Part shown: in pieces, positions 6,350 through 8,642 of the stretch | How positions within the stretch are numbered: the stretch's first letter is position 1 | How the letters are laid out: every line of letters begins with the position of its first letter | Source of the DNA: an uncultured Sutterella sp. | Lineage (GTDB): Bacteria > Pseudomonadota > Gammaproteobacteria > Burkholderiales > Burkholderiaceae_F | Assembly (NCBI GenBank): GCA_900552545.1 | Contig: USAL01000075.1 | Location: forward strand, 1 to 8,642 | Direction of reading: 5' to 3' | Length of the DNA: 8,642 bases | Translations under genes and position numbers: made by a program | Notes under the pieces: model-generated | What the model was told of the DNA's origin: nothing | Database searches by the model: none | What the model saw: only the letters and a program-made list of their open reading frames with translations

Positions 6350-7990
6350 TTAATCGAGGTTTCGAGCCGGGCGGCTCAACGCCTCGCGGGCGGCGATGCG
6401 CCCGTAGGCGAGGCACTCGGCGACGTTGCTTGAGCCCTGATAGACGGTGCCCCAAAGCGAGCCGAGCTCGCCTGCGGCATAAAGCCCGGGAATGGGGTGT
6501 CCGGCCCGATCAAGCACTTCGGCGCGTTCGCTTCTTCTGGGGCCGCCCTGGGTGTTTAAAAGTGCCGGATAGAGCTCGACCGCATAAAAGGGGCCTTCCT
6601 CGATGGTGTCGGAAAGCTTGCGGGGCGTGAGACCCGCTAGAGACGCCTTTTCGGTCAGGGGCTTTACCATCCTGCGCCCGAAGTCGTGGTCGGAACCCTC
6701 GCGCACGCAGGCGTTCCAGCGCGCGACGGTGGCTTTAAGCGCTGCGGGATCAAGCCCAATGATTTCCGCGAGTTCTTCAATGCTTTCGGCCTTCTTGACG
6801 ATGCCCGCTTCGATCTCGCGGCTTGAGTCGCGCGACCAGGCGTAGCCCTCGATCACGGCGCCGTAACCGAAGCGCTGGTGCGTGATGCCGCCCGTGGTGC
6901 GTGCTTTCTCGTCAAAGACCGCCCAGCAGGGAATGGCGGGGTAGCAGTGCTTGACCGGGTCAAAGTGATTGACGCTGTAAAGGCACGCGTGCAGATCGAC
7001 GTCGGCTTCGTTGGCAAAGCGCCGTCCGAAGCGGTCGACCCAGATGAAGCCCGCCATCGTCGGATGAAACGGAATGGCGCTTGAAAGTCCCGGCACGCGC
7101 ATCCCGAGCGGGCAGGAATAGGCGTGCATGTGCCAGAGCGCGGCGTTGACCGACTGCGCCATGCGAAGGCCGTCGCCCGTATTGGCAGGCGTCCCGAGGC
7201 TAAATAGCGGCGCCCCCTGGCAGAAGCTCTCAAGCGATTTGGCGTCGCACTCATAGCCCCCGGTGGCAAGCACGACGCCGTGCCGCGCGCCGATCAAAAG
7301 CGTGCTGCCGTCGGCGCGCCGAGCGAGTACGCCCGTGACGGCGTCGACGATGTCGCCATTGGTATTTTGAAAGCCTTCCACTACGAGCTCTTCGGCCGGG
7401 GTTTCGTAGAGCACCTCGACCGAGAGGCGCTTTAAAGCCGCCTTGAGGACGGCAAAGAGATTGATGCCGCCCGTTGCCTCGCCCTTGATCGAGTACTTCG
7501 TGATCGTCTCGGCGTGCGGCAGCTGCGGGAAGTTGGCGTGGCCCGCGACCTGAAGCTCGGCCTCGGGCGCGATGTCGGCAAAGAATTCGCGCGTGGCGGC
7601 CGCCTCGACGCAAAAGCGCCTGACGGCGGCGGCATCCATTTCGCTTGCACCGAGTGCAAAAGTGGCCGAGAGGTACTCAAAGGCCTTCTCGGCGTCGGCG
7701 GGAATGACGAAGTTCCCAGCGGAAACGGCGGTGTTGCCGCCGCCCGCGGCCGTCTTTTCCAACACGAGCACCGAGCGCCCGAGGCGCGCGGCCTCGACGG
7801 CGGCCACGGCCCCGGCGCCGCCCAAGCCCACCACGACGAGATCGACCGTCTTGTCAAAGGCCCGCTCGGGCGCGCGCCGGTAGGCGCGCGTGCCGGCGCG
7901 GGGACGGCTGCGACTGTTTTGGCAGGGCTCGCAAGGCTGGCAAGGGGATTGGGGCGCCGCATTGCTGCAGCAGGCGCGGGTGGAACTCAT
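6350..7990 (-). CDS. FAD-dependent oxidoreductase, fumarate-reductase/flavocytochrome c flavoprotein family
   Basis: The 546-residue protein has a FAD_binding_2 fold: dinucleotide-binding GLGGAG (55-60) with E78 as likely ribose contact, GGGNTAVSAGNF (83-94), a second FAD contact ATGGYE (242-247), NTGDGLRMA (270-278), DRFGRRFANE (319-328) and the closing GLYAAGELGS (502-511). Such enzymes reduce or dehydrogenate unsaturated acids, steroids and related compounds. There is no heme motif, no FMN-binding domain, and no Tat or Sec signal, so it is probably cytoplasmic with a separate electron donor. By eye, the arginines and histidine that define fumarate reductase are missing. The first 45 residues are atypical, rich in Cys, Pro and Arg, with C7, C8 and a CxxCxxC cluster (C17, C20, C23). 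ATG 7990 is the only start codon between an in-frame stop and the FAD motif, but no Shine-Dalgarno precedes it. Confidence 0.9.
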   Translation of the reverse strand: MSSTRACCSNAAPQSPCQPCEPCQNSRSRPRAGTRAYRRAPERAFDKTVDLVVVGLGGAGAVAAVEAARLGRSVLVLEKTAAGGGNTAVSAGNFVIPADAEKAFEYLSATFALGASEMDAAAVRRFCVEAAATREFFADIAPEAELQVAGHANFPQLPHAETITKYSIKGEATGGINLFAVLKAALKRLSVEVLYETPAEELVVEGFQNTNGDIVDAVTGVLARRADGSTLLIGARHGVVLATGGYECDAKSLESFCQGAPLFSLGTPANTGDGLRMAQSVNAALWHMHAYSCPLGMRVPGLSSAIPFHPTMAGFIWVDRFGRRFANEADVDLHACLYSVNHFDPVKHCYPAIPCWAVFDEKARTTGGITHQRFGYGAVIEGYAWSRDSSREIEAGIVKKAESIEELAEIIGLDPAALKATVARWNACVREGSDHDFGRRMVKPLTEKASLAGLTPRKLSDTIEEGPFYAVELYPALLNTQGGPRRSERAEVLDRAGHPIPGLYAAGELGSLWGTVYQGSSNVAECLAYGRIAAREALSRPARNLD

Positions 7991-8009
7991 GGGAAAGACT
8001 CGCCGAAAA

Positions 8010-8105
8010 GGTGGTGGGAAGGATGTGGGAAAGCGTCAAAGGAGACTTCGAAAAAGCCTTCGCGGAAAACTTTTTAAAAGGCTTCTCAAAAGACTTCGGG
8101 CGGCC
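8010..8105. repeat. Degenerate 12-bp tandem repeat (CTTCNNNAAAAG-like)
   Basis: CTTC recurs at 8046, 8058, 8082 and 8094, with CTTT at 8070, an exact 12-bp spacing. Each unit carries an A-rich second half. More diverged units can be followed back to about 8010 (CGTC at 8034). Because 12 is a multiple of three, any frame reads as a four-residue periodic peptide. It lies 20-115 bp upstream of the flavoprotein start. Confidence 0.6.
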
Positions 8106-8131
8106 GTTTCCGGCGCAAAGCCCCAAAAAAT

Positions 8132-8141
8132 GGGGGGGGGG
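8132..8141. repeat. Homopolymeric tract of ten G
   Basis: Ten consecutive G on the plus strand (ten C in the direction of the flanking genes) lie 142-151 bp before the flavoprotein start and 36 bp after the binding-protein stop. Tracts of this length are prone to slipped-strand changes and to sequencing error. Confidence 0.8.
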
Positions 8142-8163
8142 TGCCCGGAAAGCCCGCCGCCCG

Positions 8164-8178
8164 AAAAAGCAGTCTGCT
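8164..8178 (-). terminator. Weak terminator-like hairpin overlapping the binding-protein stop
   Basis: AGCAGTCTGCT (8168-8178) is a near-perfect inverted repeat, giving a 4-bp stem and 3-nt loop read on the minus strand, followed by TTTTT (8164-8168). It overlaps the stop codon. The stem is short, so termination would be weak. Confidence 0.3.
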
Positions 8179-8642
8179 ACTTGCGTGCGGACGGCAATAC
8201 GAGTGTATTGACGTCGACGCGCTTTTGCATCATGTCGTTTTCAATGAGGAAGTCCTGGTCAAGCGCAAGGCCCTTGACGTCGGTGTCGGTGACGGTGCTG
8301 TAGTAGTGCGACCAGTCGGCAAGCGTCTGGGCGTCCTTGATGGAGATGCCGTGCTCCTTGGCGCCGATTTCAAGCGCCTTGTCCTTGTTGGCGCGGATCC
8401 ACTCAAGGGCCGCGCGGTGCGTCTTCACGACGAGGTTGAGCGCCTTGGAATTGTTCTTCGCGAAGGATTCGCTTGCGGTGAGAACGAGGTTGACGTTGAC
8501 GAGATCCTTGGCGGTGGTGATCGTCTTGCAGCCGTTTTCCTCGGCCTTGATCACGGCGCTCGCCGCAAGAAGCGCCGCATCGACGCTTCCGGCCATCAAA
8601 GCTGAGAGGGCGGGGCCCGGATCCATCGAGATGAACTCGATG
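8177..8642 (-). CDS. ABC transporter substrate-binding protein, sulfonate/nitrate/taurine type (C-terminal part)
   Basis: The frame is open to the right edge, so the N-terminus and signal peptide lie outside; about 155 residues are visible. The segment FISMDPGPALSALMAGSVDAALLA is typical of SsuA/TauA/NMT1-like periplasmic binding proteins, where a variable aspartate-containing loop precedes a 'GxxDA' helix. It is followed by KDLVNVNLVLTASESFAKNN, matching the hinge region in which a second-lobe helix begins, and by a long C-terminal helical part ending LVLPSARK. Family members bind alkanesulfonates, taurine, nitrate, thiamine precursors or aromatic acids; the specific ligand cannot be read here. 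An internal ATG at 8626 is not the start. It lies 186 bp upstream of the flavoprotein gene on the same strand, with a weak hairpin between, so co-transcription is uncertain. Confidence 0.8.
   Translation of the reverse strand, partial: IEFISMDPGPALSALMAGSVDAALLAASAVIKAEENGCKTITTAKDLVNVNLVLTASESFAKNNSKALNLVVKTHRAALEWIRANKDKALEIGAKEHGISIKDAQTLADWSHYYSTVTDTDVKGLALDQDFLIENDMMQKRVDVNTLVLPSARK

Larger units (their letters stand above)
7991..8176. other. Spacer upstream of the flavoprotein gene with tandem repeats and a G-tract
   Basis: This 186-bp gap separates two minus-strand genes. It contains degenerate 12-bp repeats (about 8010-8105), the hairpin CCCC/GGGG with an A-rich loop (8121-8135) and ten consecutive G (8132-8141). 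No obvious promoter or ribosome site for the flavoprotein gene is visible. An open frame at 8011-8211 on the plus strand follows the repeat and is not considered a gene. Confidence 0.55.

Noticed and set aside
7922..7972. Heme c attachment in the flavoprotein N-terminus
   Set aside because: The CxxC pairs are not followed by histidine, so they are not CxxCH motifs.
7854..8126. 90-codon minus-strand frame as the true N-terminus of the flavoprotein, joined by a frameshift
   Set aside because: It shows no signal peptide or family-like sequence and does not improve the match to the FAD domain; a frameshift remains only a remote possibility.
8011..8211. 66-codon plus-strand frame with an F-x-x-x-F pattern as a small gene
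   Set aside because: The periodicity follows from the 12-bp DNA repeat, there is no ribosome site, it crosses the G-tract and overlaps the end of the binding-protein gene.

Overview
The window looks like a stretch of chromosome from a GC-rich, probably host-associated betaproteobacterium. The Met-uptake proteins, the threonine-aldolase-like enzyme and a fumarate-reductase-type flavoprotein would fit the Sutterellaceae, but that placement is inferred from protein flavour, not from a marker gene. I see no rRNA, tRNA, CRISPR array, insertion sequence, phage gene or attachment site. All recognisable genes look intact except the two cut by the window edges.

Layout. (1) 1-526, minus: the N-terminus of a DEDD-type 3'-5' exonuclease, probably the front of a large RecQ-like helicase/nuclease. 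(2) 527-785: a divergent spacer with degenerate 11-bp repeats. (3) 786-1811, plus: a PLP-dependent enzyme of the threonine aldolase / beta-eliminating lyase family. (4) 1812-2136: a 325-bp gene-free stretch with a strong hairpin, a possible promoter and a structured leader. (5) 2137-4778, plus: a complete methionine ABC importer, metN-metI-metQ, tightly packed. (6) 4791-4836: a terminator-like hairpin. (7) 4906-6102, plus: an M20D amidohydrolase, followed by a terminator. (8) 6103-6349: a convergent spacer with hairpins and a 13-bp palindrome. (9) 6350-7990, minus: a FAD-dependent oxidoreductase with an odd Cys-rich N-terminus. (10) 7991-8176: a spacer with a 12-bp degenerate tandem repeat and a run of ten G. 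(11) 8177-8642, minus: the C-terminal part of a sulfonate/nitrate/taurine-type ABC substrate-binding protein, cut by the window end.

How the genes may work together. MetNIQ brings in methionine (in known systems also D-Met and some derivatives). The M20D amidohydrolase just downstream could free amino acids from N-acyl or other amide conjugates, and the aldolase-like enzyme upstream acts on beta-hydroxy amino acids, so 786-6102 reads as an amino-acid scavenging neighbourhood. Only metNIQ is clearly one operon. The flavoprotein and the binding protein lie on the other strand and have no demonstrated link to the Met genes.

I did not find a convincing new multi-gene system. The most unusual signal is non-coding: three separate spacers (657-700, 4855-4888, 8010-8105) each carry short TTC/AAA-type repeats with a period of about 10, 11 or 12 bp, close to one DNA turn, each just upstream of a gene. 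Second is the combination of a ten-G tract, no visible ribosome site and a CxxCxxC-bearing N-terminal extension at the flavoprotein gene.
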